From VRUE01 sp963703335 (GTDB taxonomy: Bacteria > Actinomycetota > Thermoleophilia > Solirubrobacterales > 70-9): a stretch of 64,000 nucleotides of DNA. The stretch is taken from assembly GCA_963703335.1 (NCBI GenBank), contig OY969812.1, positions 248,001-312,000 on the forward strand. The letters run 5' to 3'. Numbering within the stretch: the stretch's first letter is position 1; each line of letters starts with the position of its first letter. A program made the translations under genes and the position numbers. The notes beneath the pieces are model-generated. The model ran no database searches. It was given only the letters and a program-made list of their open reading frames with translations, and was not told the origin of the DNA. Below, piece after piece: positions 45,592 through 54,583 of this stretch.

Positions 45592-45803
45592 TGGACAAGC
45601 TGTTCGTGATCAAAAGCGGCGATCCCGTCACCGTCTCGCTGCCGGACACAACTGAGGGCCAGGCCATGACCTTCGAGGGCATCGGCCTTGAGGACGGCAC
45701 GGGCACGCCCATCGTGATCCTCCGCTCCGGCTCCGAACGGATCACCTATCCGCTGAGCGAGCTGCGGATCGAGCCGAACGAGGGCGACGAGCACCCTGGG
45801 TAG
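45591..45803 (+). CDS. 70-residue hypothetical protein
   Basis: MDKLFVIKSGDPVTVSLPDT and later VILRSGSERITYPLSELRIE suggest a small all-beta fold. It is translationally coupled to the winged-helix gene before it. Unknown function; probably part of the element's accessory cargo. Confidence 0.6.
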   Translation: MDKLFVIKSGDPVTVSLPDTTEGQAMTFEGIGLEDGTGTPIVILRSGSERITYPLSELRIEPNEGDEHPG

Positions 45804-45812
45804 GGAGAGTTC

Positions 45813-45874
45813 GGCGGGCCGGAGCGCAGGCCACAGGGAGGGACCCCGCAAGGGGCACCCTGCTCTGGCCCGCC
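45813..45874. repeat. Inverted repeat after the 70-residue gene
   Basis: GGCGGGCCGGAGC (45813-45825) pairs with GCTCTGGCCCGCC (45862-45874), one mismatch, with an inner CCCCGCAAGGGG hairpin. It lies 10 bases past the gene stop and faces the convergent membrane operon, so it may be a terminator or another palindromic element. The remaining bases to 46009 show nothing I recognise. Confidence 0.6.
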
Positions 45875-46009
45875 GGAATCTTCCACCCTGGGGAGCGCTC
45901 AGGCTTCGTCCGCAAGCCGCTCGGCACTGCCTTACAGGTCGGACAGCGACGGCGTGTTCGAGCGGCCCGTAGTGATTCACTCCTTGTTCTGAAAATGAGT
46001 GAGTGTTCG

Positions 46010-46234
46010 TCATGGCCGCGGACCCGTTTGGCTTCGCCAAATCTGACGGATGAATAGGGCAGCCAGTAGAACCGAAAGGACAAAGATCGCGGCCCCGCCG
46101 AACTGGCGGGCGATTGAGTCCATGCTGAGGTTGCCAGCGACCCATCCGGCCGCGAAAAGCGCAGCCGCCAGGGACGCCAGCCGTCCACCCCACCCGGATA
46201 GCAACCAACGCTCTAGGACTGCACGCCAAATCAC
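46010..46234 (-). CDS. Small two-helix membrane protein of the element
   Basis: About 74 residues from the GTG at 46234. Hydrophobic segments LASLAAALFAAGWVAGNL and AAIFVLSVLLAALFIRQIW are separated by a short loop. It starts 4 bases after the 242-residue gene stop, forming a three-gene membrane operon with the DUF4407 protein. Confidence 0.55.
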   Translation of the reverse strand: MIWRAVLERWLLSGWGGRLASLAAALFAAGWVAGNLSMDSIARQFGGAAIFVLSVLLAALFIRQIWRSQTGPRP

Positions 46235-46238
46235 GGCA

Positions 46239-46967
46239 TCACCAGTCCCACCGCGCCACGACGAACCAGCTCGCCGGTGTCCCCGGCTTGCTCCCAATCG
46301 CCGGGGTCGCCGTGACGATCACGGGATCGAGCGTTGCCAGTGACGCCAGCGCGCCACCAACCAGCACCACGGGTGCCGCAACCACCCCGGCGGCTGCCGC
46401 GCCAGCCACCATCAGCGTTCGGCGGGCTGCGTTCGTCACTTGGGTTGAGCGGTGAGCCAGTTTTTCGTCGAGGGCGACCGACTCTGCTGGCGGAGGGACC
46501 GGCCCGACCAACTCTTGGGTCCGGTCCCGCGACACCTCCCGATTGCCCGAGGCGGCCGCTGCCCGGAGATCAGCAGCCTGCTCCTTCGGGACCTCGTGGG
46601 CGATGTAGACGAGATCCCCGCCGAGGCCGATGTCTGCCAACCGGGTCAGGTTGCGCGCCTCTTTCCGTGGAACTACCACGTCGTCTGGTTGATCGGCGGG
46701 GCCGAACACCCAGTCCGTCTCGCCGTCACCCTCGTAGAAGCGGGGCTCGGAGAACAACGGGGCAATGCCGAGATGTTCGATGTCAACGCCAGCCTCGCGC
46801 GCGGTTGCGACCGTTTCCGGTGCCCGGCGTTCCAGCGTGGAAACACAGCGGGCGATCACCGGCTCTAGCGAGGCCGGCGGAGCCGGAGCGGCTTCGGAGA
46901 GCAACCGACCGACGACGTTTCGCGGGTGCTCGGCGGATAGCTCGGACTTGGTGAGTACAGGATTCAT
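46239..46967 (-). CDS. 242-residue protein with C-terminal membrane hairpin, unknown function
   Basis: A good ribosome site (aaagga) precedes the ATG at 46967. The soluble N-terminal 180 residues (LEPVIARCVSTLERRAPETV, then LADIGLGGDLVYIAHEVPKE) are followed by a hydrophobic segment (LMVAGAAAAGVVAAPVVLVG) and a short outside tail. It sits 17 bases after the DUF4407 gene. Confidence 0.6.
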   Translation of the reverse strand: MNPVLTKSELSAEHPRNVVGRLLSEAAPAPPASLEPVIARCVSTLERRAPETVATAREAGVDIEHLGIAPLFSEPRFYEGDGETDWVFGPADQPDDVVVPRKEARNLTRLADIGLGGDLVYIAHEVPKEQAADLRAAAASGNREVSRDRTQELVGPVPPPAESVALDEKLAHRSTQVTNAARRTLMVAGAAAAGVVAAPVVLVGGALASLATLDPVIVTATPAIGSKPGTPASWFVVARWDW

Positions 46968-46984
46968 GCTTGCGTTCCTTTCAT

Positions 46985-48508
46985 TTAGACATTGGCGAGG
47001 AAGAGGCCAAACGGCAGCACCAGGCCGAGAATCAAAACGGCGAAAATTGCCCAGAGCGCCCACGCTGGTGCGCGGCGAAATCCGTGAGTGGAGAAGGCCA
47101 GCACCGCCACTCCGCAGAGGAGGCCGACGGCGAGCCACAGGCCGGTCGCAGCGTGTCCGCTCGCTACAGACCAGAGCGTCGCCAGCATGGCGCAGACGCC
47201 GATCACTATCGAGCCGATGATGCCTCCCCGCCGGAGCTCTGGCGATACCGAAACCGGCTCGTTCTCGTGGAAGCGCATGTTGCGGATGAAGTCCGTGAGG
47301 TTGCGCTTGGAGGCGGGCGGTTCCGGCTCGTGCGGCGTCCGGTCCCTGGCTCCGAGCACCCCGTCGAGTCCCGCTTGGGCAATCCGGCGATCCGCCTCGA
47401 GCATGATTTCGGCCTGGGCGATTTCCTTGTCGGTCTTCGTGCGCTCGTTGATTTCGTGCTCCTGCACTTCGGCGCTGCCTTGGATCTCCTTGGCCGCAAG
47501 TGCGTCCAAATGCCAATAGGCGACCCGCAGGTCCTCATATGGCTTCGGGGCATCCCGTTTCAGATAGAAGATGAGGGCCAGGAGTGGGGCGAGGTCAAAG
47601 AGGAAGAAGCCCAGGCGAAGTCCCCACAGCTCCCACGTCATGTAGGGGCGCTGTTCGACCACTGCCGACAAGGCACCGATCCGCGCCCAGAATCCATCGT
47701 CGTTTTCGATGGCTTCGTGTTCTTTTTCGATGCGTTCGGCGCGTTCGTCGCTGAGCCGGTCGATCTTCGCGTGGAGGTCCGGCTGGCGATGGGCGTTGCG
47801 TTCTTCGACTTTCCGGAGGCGGCTTTCCAGTTCGGCCGCCGCTTCGCTGGCATGCAGGCAACCTGCGGTACAGCCGGTTTCCAGCCCTTCGCGGTAGCGT
47901 CGCCGTTCCTCCTTGACCCTCCGCTGCAATTTGATCTTGCGGCTGCGAGTGAGGTCGAGTTCTTCTTTGGTTTCTTCGATCAGCGGGTTGAAGTGCGCCC
48001 GGATCGCAGCGTCGGCGTGTTCGCGGGTTTCGCGATGTTCGACCGAAAGCTGGCTGTTGACTTCACGCTCGTTCAACCTGACCAGCATGGGCTCAGCCAA
48101 CATGAGCGCGAGCACGATCGACAGGGAACCTCGGAACGCGAGGCTGGCGTAAAAGGTGGAGCGCTTCCGCGTCGTCGGGACCGACAGGATGATTCGCTCA
48201 ACGCAGAAGAGCAGACCGATCGTCCAGAGCGCCCCGAACCACCAGAGGTGGAGGGCCGGCGTCGCCAGGACATAGCCCAGCGCCAACGTCGCCGAGAAGC
48301 CGCTGAAACAGGTCAAGCCGAAGACGGCGATGCCGAGGAGGTCGTAGAACGACCACTCCGAAGACACCTGATTGAGAATCCGTGAGTCAACGCCAGCGAA
48401 AAAAGCGGGGCGCCAGCCGGTGCGGCCGCGTTTTCGGGGGATTGGCGTGCCGTTCGTTGACTCGTCCGATGGCGGCGAGTCGTGACGTATCAGCCCTTGC
48501 TCACTCAA
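46985..48508 (-). CDS. DUF4407 membrane protein
   Basis: 507 residues from a TTG start. Four N-terminal membrane helices (FSGFSATLALGYVLATPALH, GALWTIGLLFCVERIILSVP) match DUF4407. A long coiled coil rich in Glu, Arg and Lys occupies the middle (about 175-290, SRKIKLQRRVKEERRRYREG), then more membrane helices near 300 and the C-terminus. DUF4407 proteins are common on mobile elements. With the next two genes it forms an apparent membrane complex of unknown role. Confidence 0.8.
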   Translation of the reverse strand: MSEQGLIRHDSPPSDESTNGTPIPRKRGRTGWRPAFFAGVDSRILNQVSSEWSFYDLLGIAVFGLTCFSGFSATLALGYVLATPALHLWWFGALWTIGLLFCVERIILSVPTTRKRSTFYASLAFRGSLSIVLALMLAEPMLVRLNEREVNSQLSVEHRETREHADAAIRAHFNPLIEETKEELDLTRSRKIKLQRRVKEERRRYREGLETGCTAGCLHASEAAAELESRLRKVEERNAHRQPDLHAKIDRLSDERAERIEKEHEAIENDDGFWARIGALSAVVEQRPYMTWELWGLRLGFFLFDLAPLLALIFYLKRDAPKPYEDLRVAYWHLDALAAKEIQGSAEVQEHEINERTKTDKEIAQAEIMLEADRRIAQAGLDGVLGARDRTPHEPEPPASKRNLTDFIRNMRFHENEPVSVSPELRRGGIIGSIVIGVCAMLATLWSVASGHAATGLWLAVGLLCGVAVLAFSTHGFRRAPAWALWAIFAVLILGLVLPFGLFLANV

Positions 48509-49173
48509 CGTCTGGCCCCTGTCGAGTCGCCCTCCGTGTTGAATCGCGTGCAGCCGTCGGCAAAGCCGTCGGCTGGAATGTGAAGCTGATTTAGAGGTTG
48601 CAGATTTTCAGCGGGCTTACAAGATCGAGACCGCATAGCCGTACTCCTGCTCGTACTCTGTGACGCCGATGAGCGTATAGGAACGAATCGTTCTCTACAA
48701 GACCTTTCGCCGTTTTGTTTCGCCCAAATTGCATAAAAAAGGCCCAGCGAGTCGTTGAGAAGTTCGAGGAACTGATAATGGACTCAATGGGCCGAGAAAG
48801 GAGAGAACGCTGGCCGCTCGGATCGGTTTGAATAGCGATCTCGACCGGCGGCCAGGCGTTCTCAGGGCAGATCTGGGCGACGCGCTCGATGACGAATGCG
48901 CCGCCCTGACCAGAGGTACTTGCTGGTCATTCCCGCTCGGTTCTTGTCACAGAGCGCAGGAGTAACCCGCTGCCGAGCAGGAAAGTCTTATGAAAGAGGA
49001 AGCCTTGACTGGTAAAGAACTAGCATTGGCTGGGTAAGCCCTCCTCAAGCTGCATGTTCAAACTAACAAGACCACGTGGGAACAGTCAATACCCCTCGTA
49101 GCCTACGTTGGCCGATGATTTTTGTGCAAATAGCGGCTTTCAAAGCAGGCCGTCTTGCAATCTGGGTTGACGC
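48509..49173. other. 665-base non-coding, AT-richer region with large stem-loops
   Basis: No coding frame is convincing. It holds a long stem-loop at 48803-48863: GAGAACGC-TGGCCGC pairs with its complement with a single bulged base, and an inner TCGGATCG stem extends it. Just left of it, GGCCCA and TTGAG (48742-48760 region) pair with CTCAATGGGCC ending near 48793, with an 8-base interruption. The stretch lies between the membrane operon and the AraC-type gene, and is a candidate for an origin of transfer, a replication origin or a structured RNA. Confidence 0.5.
48803..48863. repeat. Long stem-loop in the element's non-coding region
   Basis: Arms 48803-48817 and 48848-48863 pair over 15 bases with one bulge, and an inner stem (TCGGATCG/CGATCTCGA) narrows the loop to about 10 bases. 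It is the strongest secondary structure in the intergenic region between two divergent modules. Confidence 0.75.
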
Positions 49174-49578
49174 TTAGCGGCCACCGTCCCTAGCTTCGAC
49201 CCCCCGCCAGATGTCATCGTAGTTCGGTCCCTCCGGCTGGATCTCGGACGGGTTGTAGCCGTAGAAGCGCTTGAACTGCTGCAGCAAGCCGCTGGCCTCT
49301 TTGTAGCCGACCGCCCGCGCTGCAGCCCGGACGGTTAGGCTGTCCTTCTCGCGGTTGAGGAGCCGGTGCGCCTGTTCCATGCGGACTCTCAGTAGGTAAC
49401 TCCGAAAGTCGGTATCGGCCAGCTCGCGGAAGACCCGTTGAAGCTGGCGGGGCGAGCAGCCCGCCTCCTCGGCGATCTCGGAGAGGGCCAGCCCGAACTC
49501 CGCGTAGCGTTCGCGGATCACTCGTTCAGCATCAGCGAGGAGCCGTTTTCTCCGCCGGGTGGTCTTGCGGCTGGCCAC
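49174..49578 (-). CDS. AraC-type helix-turn-helix regulator
   Basis: About 134 residues from the GTG at 49578 (ASRKTTRRRKRLLADAERV). The double helix-turn-helix is clear: LALSEIAEEAGCSPRQLQRV and LTVRAAARAVGYKEASGLLQ, then FKRFYGYNPSEIQPEG. There is no sensor domain. The open frame to 49803 reads through the operator region and is unlikely. It is divergent from the transfer operon. Confidence 0.75.
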   Translation of the reverse strand: MASRKTTRRRKRLLADAERVIRERYAEFGLALSEIAEEAGCSPRQLQRVFRELADTDFRSYLLRVRMEQAHRLLNREKDSLTVRAAARAVGYKEASGLLQQFKRFYGYNPSEIQPEGPNYDDIWRGVEARDGGR

Positions 49579-49706
49579 CCCGGAATCGTCCCAAACCACG
49601 CCTAGTCCTGGCGCATTTATGTCTGCTTGCTTGCGGGAGGTGCTGACGTTGAAGGTATGACAAACAGCCCCCGACTTCTGCAATCCGGCTGCTGCTTGCT
49701 GGACGG

Positions 49707-49753
49707 TGTTCAACAGTTGAACAACACTGGAAACAGTGTTCAACACTTGAGCA
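49707..49753. promoter_or_regulatory. Double operator in front of the transfer operon
   Basis: TGTTCAACAGTTGAACA (49707-49723) is a perfect 17-base palindrome. A second, imperfect site TGTTCAACACTTGAGCA (49737-49753) lies 30 bases on, three helix turns away and abutting the first start codon at 49755. The first is identical to the site in front of the Xre gene at 54584-54600, so the Xre protein probably binds both. Confidence 0.85.
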
Positions 49754-49754
49754 A

Positions 49755-49922
49755 ATGAGTACGCAGCAGCACCAGAACGATTCTCAAGGCACCGATACGC
49801 CACGGATCACCGTGTGGTCTGAGCTTCGTGACCCGATTGATTGGGACAAGTACATCGCGGTCTTGATCGCGATGGCGCTGGCCGAAGTTGAAGAAGAACG
49901 AGAGGGGCGGAAGCATGACTGA
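49755..49922 (+). CDS. 55-residue protein opening the transfer operon
   Basis: MSTQQHQNDSQGTDTPRITV, then WSELRDPIDWDKYIAVLIAM and an acidic tail AEVEEEREGRKHD. Its stop overlaps the start of the coupling ATPase gene (ATGACTGA), indicating translational coupling. The start directly follows the second operator half. Unknown function. Confidence 0.6.
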   Translation: MSTQQHQNDSQGTDTPRITVWSELRDPIDWDKYIAVLIAMALAEVEEEREGRKHD

Positions 49923-52089
49923 GGCGCTGATCCTCTTGGCGCTGATCGGCATCCTCGTCTTCGCTTCCCGGTTGCTGAACGAACCCGGCGAGGTGGTGGA
50001 GGTCCAGCTGACCTTTCCCCGGACGGTGAAGGCGGATCAGGCCCTCGCGGCGGCGCGATCACTGGCGGGGCTCCTGCCGCCGTGGTGGCGGCTTGATTCG
50101 GCTCCGTCCGTGACCCTTGAGGTACGGGCGACCGCCGAAGGCGTCCGGCACGTCTTGGCGATGCCAACCAGCCGCGCCGAGTACGTCACCGGCTCGCTGC
50201 GGGCGGCAGTCCCAGGGCTTCGCGTTGACGACGAATCGATGGGAGCCGCTCGCGGCCTGACCCTCGCCCGCGAACTACAGGCCAAGGGCGACGGAGAGCT
50301 TCGCACCGACACCATCGCCAGCGGCAACGCGGGCATCCTCGCGAGCCTGCAACCGCTCGGCGCGGACGAGCGCGCGGTCCTCCAGTACGTCATCACGCCG
50401 ACCGCGACCAACCCGCTTGCCAGAGCGGCGGCTCGGTGGATCGCTTCATGGCGTGGGGTCGATCCCGAGCCCCAGCCGGTCGAGCCGCAGTTCGTGGTAG
50501 CGATCCGGGCAGCCGTCGCTGCTCCCTCCGCTCCTCGCTCAAGGCAACTGATCGCGCGGCTGCTTGGCTCCTTCCACGCGCTGAACGGGCCCGAAGCTCG
50601 GCTGGTGCGGCGACTGCTGCCGAGCCAGGCGGTCGCGGGTCGGGTCGAGCGCATGACCCCCGGCCGCTCGATCATCGGTGCTGACGAGTTGGCGGCGGCC
50701 TGGGCCGTGCCGGTGGAGGCTCCCGAGCTTCCCGGCCTGACGCTTGCCAACAGCCGCGAGCTACCCCCCGCCGCGAACGTGCCCCGGCGCGGCCTAGTGC
50801 TGGGCGACTCCACCGTGGCTGGACGCTCCCGGCCGGTGGCTGTCACCCAGGCCGAGGCGCGGCGAGGGCTCCACGTCTGCGCTCCGACCGGCGCGGGCAA
50901 GTCCACGATCCTCACCAGCCTCGCCGTGCAGCTAATGCAGGCGAAGTCCCACCCCGGCCTGATCGTGATCGACAGCAAGGGCGACCTGATCGCGGACCTG
51001 GCCGACCGCATCCCGGCCGAGCGCCGGGGCGACGTGATCGTCTTCGACCCGGCCGATGCCGCGCCGGTCGGCTTCAACCTGATTGGCGGCAGCGGCGAGT
51101 CCGACCTGATTGTGGATCACGTCGTGGCCGAGCTTCGTCACCGCTACGGCGCGGCCGGGCTCGGCCCGCGCAGCGAGGACATTTTGCGGGCCTGCCTCAC
51201 CACCCTCACCGCGAAGGGCGGCTTCACGCTCTGCGAGGTCGAGCCGCTGCTGACGAACGCGGCCTTCCGCCAAAAGCTCGTCGGCGGCCTGGACGAGCCA
51301 GTGCTTGAGTCCTTCTGGTCCTGGTACGGCTCGCTGTCTCCGGCCGCTCAGGGTGAGGCGATCGCGCCGCTCGCGAACAAGCTCCGCACCTACACCCTGC
51401 GCCGCCGCGTCCGCGCCGTGATCGGGCAGGCAGACGGCCTCGACCTGGCCGACGCCCTGGAAGACGGGAAGATCGTCCTCGTCAGCCTCGCCAAGGGCCT
51501 CGTCGGTCAGGACGCCGCCGCCCTGATCGGGGCGGCGATGGTCTCCCGGCTGTGGACCGCAATCCAGGCCCGCGCCGGACTCACCCCGGCCGACCGCCGC
51601 CCCGCGACGGTGATGTGCGACGAGTTCCAAGACCTCGCCGCGCTCTCGCCGGTCTTCTCCGAAGCGGTCGCGCAGAGCCGGGGCTACCGGGTCGCCTGGA
51701 CGCTCGCGCATCAGCACCTTGCCCAGCTTGATCCGCAGACCCGCCAGGCGGTCCTTGCCAACTGTCGGTCCCGGCTCGTCATGCAGACGACTGCCGCCGA
51801 CGCGGCCGCCTTCGCTCGCGAGTTCGCCCCGTACCTCCAAGCGGCCGACCTACAAGGGCTCGGGCCCTTTGAGGGCTACGCGGCGGTCTCGGTCGGCTCG
51901 GCTGTCGCGCCCCCGGCGAGCCTCCGCACCCGACCGGCTCCCGATCCGCTCGGTTCGGTCGAGAAGGTTCGTGCCGTCTCTCGTAAGCGTTACGGCACTT
52001 CGGCCACCGACGTCGATGCCGCAATCAGAAAGCGTACCCAAGGCCCGCGCAGGCCCGCGCCGGTCGGTGAGCGACGGAGGACATCGTGA
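49915..52089 (+). CDS. Conjugal coupling ATPase, TraD/TraG/HerA-like
   Basis: 724 residues. A membrane helix (LILLALIGILVFASRL) is near the N-terminus. Walker A is CAPTGAGKSTILTSLA; the following LIVIDSKGDLIADLADRI and VMCDEFQDLAALSPVF (Walker B) and RGYRVAWTLAHQHLAQLDPQ are typical of type IV coupling ATPases that pump DNA or feed it to a channel. ATG at 49915 chosen; the longer frame includes antisense of the small gene. It heads the transfer module of the element. Confidence 0.88.
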   Translation: MTEALILLALIGILVFASRLLNEPGEVVEVQLTFPRTVKADQALAAARSLAGLLPPWWRLDSAPSVTLEVRATAEGVRHVLAMPTSRAEYVTGSLRAAVPGLRVDDESMGAARGLTLARELQAKGDGELRTDTIASGNAGILASLQPLGADERAVLQYVITPTATNPLARAAARWIASWRGVDPEPQPVEPQFVVAIRAAVAAPSAPRSRQLIARLLGSFHALNGPEARLVRRLLPSQAVAGRVERMTPGRSIIGADELAAAWAVPVEAPELPGLTLANSRELPPAANVPRRGLVLGDSTVAGRSRPVAVTQAEARRGLHVCAPTGAGKSTILTSLAVQLMQAKSHPGLIVIDSKGDLIADLADRIPAERRGDVIVFDPADAAPVGFNLIGGSGESDLIVDHVVAELRHRYGAAGLGPRSEDILRACLTTLTAKGGFTLCEVEPLLTNAAFRQKLVGGLDEPVLESFWSWYGSLSPAAQGEAIAPLANKLRTYTLRRRVRAVIGQADGLDLADALEDGKIVLVSLAKGLVGQDAAALIGAAMVSRLWTAIQARAGLTPADRRPATVMCDEFQDLAALSPVFSEAVAQSRGYRVAWTLAHQHLAQLDPQTRQAVLANCRSRLVMQTTAADAAAFAREFAPYLQAADLQGLGPFEGYAAVSVGSAVAPPASLRTRPAPDPLGSVEKVRAVSRKRYGTSATDVDAAIRKRTQGPRRPAPVGERRRTS

Positions 52090-52201
52090 TTCGGCTCGGC
52101 CTTCATTTCGCGTCTGCGAGGCGCGGGCGCATCGCAAGCCCCGCTGCCGCGCACGGCTCGGATCGCGCAACGACTATCCCACCCCAAACGAGGAGGGATT
52201 C

Positions 52202-53014
52202 GTGACTCGTCGCTATGCCACGAGGAAGCGGATCGCCCACCTCGAGCGAACCCTGACGCCGAGGGAGAGGGCCATCATCGACACTCTGGATCGGCTTCGG
52301 ATCGCCACCACCGAGCAGCTTCGCCGCATCCACTTCGCAGACCTCACGCCTCGCTCCGCAGCTCGTCAGGCTCCCGCGCTCCTAGCCTCGCTCGCCAGCC
52401 GCCAGGTCGTCGTCAAGCTGGAGCGCCAGGTGGGCGGCGTCCGCGCTGGCTCCAAAGCGGCGGTCTGGTCCCTGGACTCCATCGGCCAGCGGCTCGCTTC
52501 ATCCTGCGGGCCTGCCGGCGGCCAGCATCGGCGGCGACCCTGGACACCCTCCCTCTCCTTCCTCGCGCACCGCCTCGCTGTCTCCGAGGTCTTCGCGAGC
52601 CTCAGCGAACGTCAGCGGGCCGGAGCGGTGGAGGTCCTCGACTTCGACGCCGAGCCATTGTCCTGGCGGCGCTTCACCAGCGCCCACGGTGGCACCGCCT
52701 ACCTCAAGCCCGATGCGTTTGTCCGGCTCGGCGTCGGCGAGGTCGAACGTGCCGCTTTCGTGGAGATCGACCGGGACACGGAGTCGCGTTCGACGCTCGG
52801 GGTGAAGCTGCGCGCCTATCGCCAGTATTGGGAGACGGGACGGGAGCAAGAGCGCCGGGGGTACTTCCCGCGCGTCGTCTTCGCGGTGCCGAGCGAGGAG
52901 CGAAAGGGGGTGCTGGTCGATCTGTTCACAAACCAGCCGACGGAGACGTGGCCGTTGTGGCAGGTCGTCCTCGCTAACGATCTCACCGAGGTACTGATCG
53001 GGGGCAAGCCGTGA
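52202..53014 (+). CDS. Replication-relaxation family protein
   Basis: 270 residues from a GTG preceded by gaggaggga. The N-terminal winged helix reads LTPRERAIIDTLDRLRIATT and EQLRRIHF; the C-terminal part (LKPDAFVRLGVGEVERAAFV, then EIDRDTESRSTLGVKLRAYR) is nuclease-like with Asp and Glu residues. The family is linked to plasmid and element replication or mobilisation next to coupling ATPases. Its stop overlaps the methyltransferase start (GTGA). Confidence 0.8.
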   Translation: MTRRYATRKRIAHLERTLTPRERAIIDTLDRLRIATTEQLRRIHFADLTPRSAARQAPALLASLASRQVVVKLERQVGGVRAGSKAAVWSLDSIGQRLASSCGPAGGQHRRRPWTPSLSFLAHRLAVSEVFASLSERQRAGAVEVLDFDAEPLSWRRFTSAHGGTAYLKPDAFVRLGVGEVERAAFVEIDRDTESRSTLGVKLRAYRQYWETGREQERRGYFPRVVFAVPSEERKGVLVDLFTNQPTETWPLWQVVLANDLTEVLIGGKP

Positions 53015-54012
53015 AGGTGCTGCCACGCAACACGATCATCACTGGCGGCGCTCGCCGTGTCTTGGCCGACCAGCTGCCCGAGTCGGTGGACACCTGCGTC
53101 ACCAGCCCGCCCTATGTCGCCGCTCTCCGAGACTACGGCCGCGCCGGTCAACTCGGCCAGGAGCCGACGGTGATCGAGTACGTGGAGAACCTGCGGACGA
53201 TCCTGCGCCAAATTCACCGACTCCTCAAGCCGACCGGCTCGCTCTGGCTGAACCTGGGCGATGCCCACTCCCGCCATCCCCGCCAGGGAGCGCCCGCCAA
53301 GGGTCTGCTGCTCGCTCCGCAGCGGATCGCGCTCGCGCTTGCCGGGGACGGCTGGATCGTCCGTAACGTCGCGATCTGGCACAAGACGAACCCGATGCCG
53401 CAGAGCGCACGGGATCGCCTCAGCCCGACCTACGAGACGATGATCTTCGCGACGAAGGAGCCGAGCTACTTCTTCGACCTCGACGCGATCCGCATCCCGC
53501 ACCGCTCGGCCCAGCGGATCGGCCACGCTTCTCCGGCCAGCCTCGGCCGCCTCTACCAGGGCCACAACAACGGGCTCGGAAAGCTCCGCGCAGCCGGTCG
53601 GATCGGCAACCCGCGCGGCAAGAATCCCGGCGACGTTTGGGCGATGGCCACCGCCGTCGACCGGCTCGGCCATCAGGCCACGTTTCCCGAGCGCCTGATC
53701 GAGCGGCCGATCCTCGCGTCCTGCCCGGAGCGGATCTGCGTCCAATGTGATCGCGCTTGGACCCGACCGACGCGAATCGTTCGACGCCGCACCAGCGAGG
53801 GCGTGATCCAGGTCCGCAAGACCGGTGAGCTTCGGCGCTGCGACTGCTTCGCGCCGAGCCGTCCCGGCATCGTCCTCGATCCCTTCTTCGGCACCGGCAC
53901 CGTCGGCCTGGTCGCGGCACGGCATCGCCGCGACTGGCTCGGCGTCGAACTGAACCCCACCTTCACCCGTCTCGCCAAGCGGCGGCTCGGGAGGGCGGGA
54001 TGCGGACCTTGA
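53011..54012 (+). CDS. Site-specific DNA methyltransferase (N4-cytosine or N6-adenine, beta class)
   Basis: 333 residues. Catalytic motif IV is CVTSPPYVAALRDYG near the N-terminus, and the SAM motif VLDPFFGTGTVGLVAARHRR with WLGVELNPTF is near the C-terminus, the beta-class order. A Cys-rich segment (CPERICVQCDRAW, then RRCDCF) may bind zinc. There is no restriction nuclease beside it, so it is an orphan enzyme, perhaps protecting the element from host restriction or regulating it. Confidence 0.88.
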   Translation: MKVLPRNTIITGGARRVLADQLPESVDTCVTSPPYVAALRDYGRAGQLGQEPTVIEYVENLRTILRQIHRLLKPTGSLWLNLGDAHSRHPRQGAPAKGLLLAPQRIALALAGDGWIVRNVAIWHKTNPMPQSARDRLSPTYETMIFATKEPSYFFDLDAIRIPHRSAQRIGHASPASLGRLYQGHNNGLGKLRAAGRIGNPRGKNPGDVWAMATAVDRLGHQATFPERLIERPILASCPERICVQCDRAWTRPTRIVRRRTSEGVIQVRKTGELRRCDCFAPSRPGIVLDPFFGTGTVGLVAARHRRDWLGVELNPTFTRLAKRRLGRAGCGP

Positions 54013-54112
54013 GAAGCAGGCAGTGGTGGACGGCTCCACGGCGAGCGGAAGGGGGTGCACACCTTTCTGCCCGCCGCCACAGCCATCCACTACCCAAGAG
54101 GAGGTTCCTGGC

Positions 54113-54490
54113 ATGAGCGACAAGAGCAAGAACCAGGAAATCTACGAGCGCGTTGAGGCGGTCGTCAAAGAGCAGGGCATCACCAAGAAAGAGGCCCAGG
54201 TCGTCGTCGGCAAAGAGTTCGACATGAAGCCGAGCTCGATCCGCGGAGCGGAATACCAGGCCCGGAAGGAACTCGGGCTGACCCGCACCCGCGTTCAAGA
54301 GACGACGCCGGACGGTGCGGTGGATCAAGCCATCGCCACGCTGGAGAAAGCTCGCGACGCCATTGACGCCGAGGTAGACGCCGCGAAGGAACGGGCCGAC
54401 GAGGCCAAAGCGGAGTACGACGCGCTGAAAGACAGCGCCGCAGATCGCAAGGCCGAAATCGAGACCAAGATCGAGGCCCTCAAGGCGTAG
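54113..54490 (+). CDS. 125-residue protein with helix-turn-helix-like and coiled-coil parts
   Basis: From MSDKSKNQEIYERVEAVVKE, after a gaggaggtt ribosome site. The N-terminal 60 residues (QGITKKEAQVVVGKEFDMKP, then SSIRGAEYQARKELG) could form a helix-turn-helix. The C-terminal 60 are an Ala/Glu/Lys coiled coil (LEKARDAIDAEVDAAKERAD). It may be a DNA-binding accessory or partition protein. Confidence 0.6.
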   Translation: MSDKSKNQEIYERVEAVVKEQGITKKEAQVVVGKEFDMKPSSIRGAEYQARKELGLTRTRVQETTPDGAVDQAIATLEKARDAIDAEVDAAKERADEAKAEYDALKDSAADRKAEIETKIEALKA

Positions 54491-54583
54491 TAATGCGGGC
54501 GGCCTGGACACACACTCATGCGTTCAGGTCGCCCCGCTTTTCACTGCTTGGCTTCTTGCAACCGCTTCAGATCAGCGAGACAA

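Noticed and set aside
52086..52205. A 39-residue frame between the coupling ATPase and the replication-relaxation gene
   Set aside because: It overlaps both neighbours, has a basic low-information sequence and no conserved features; coupling by re-initiation is possible but not supported.
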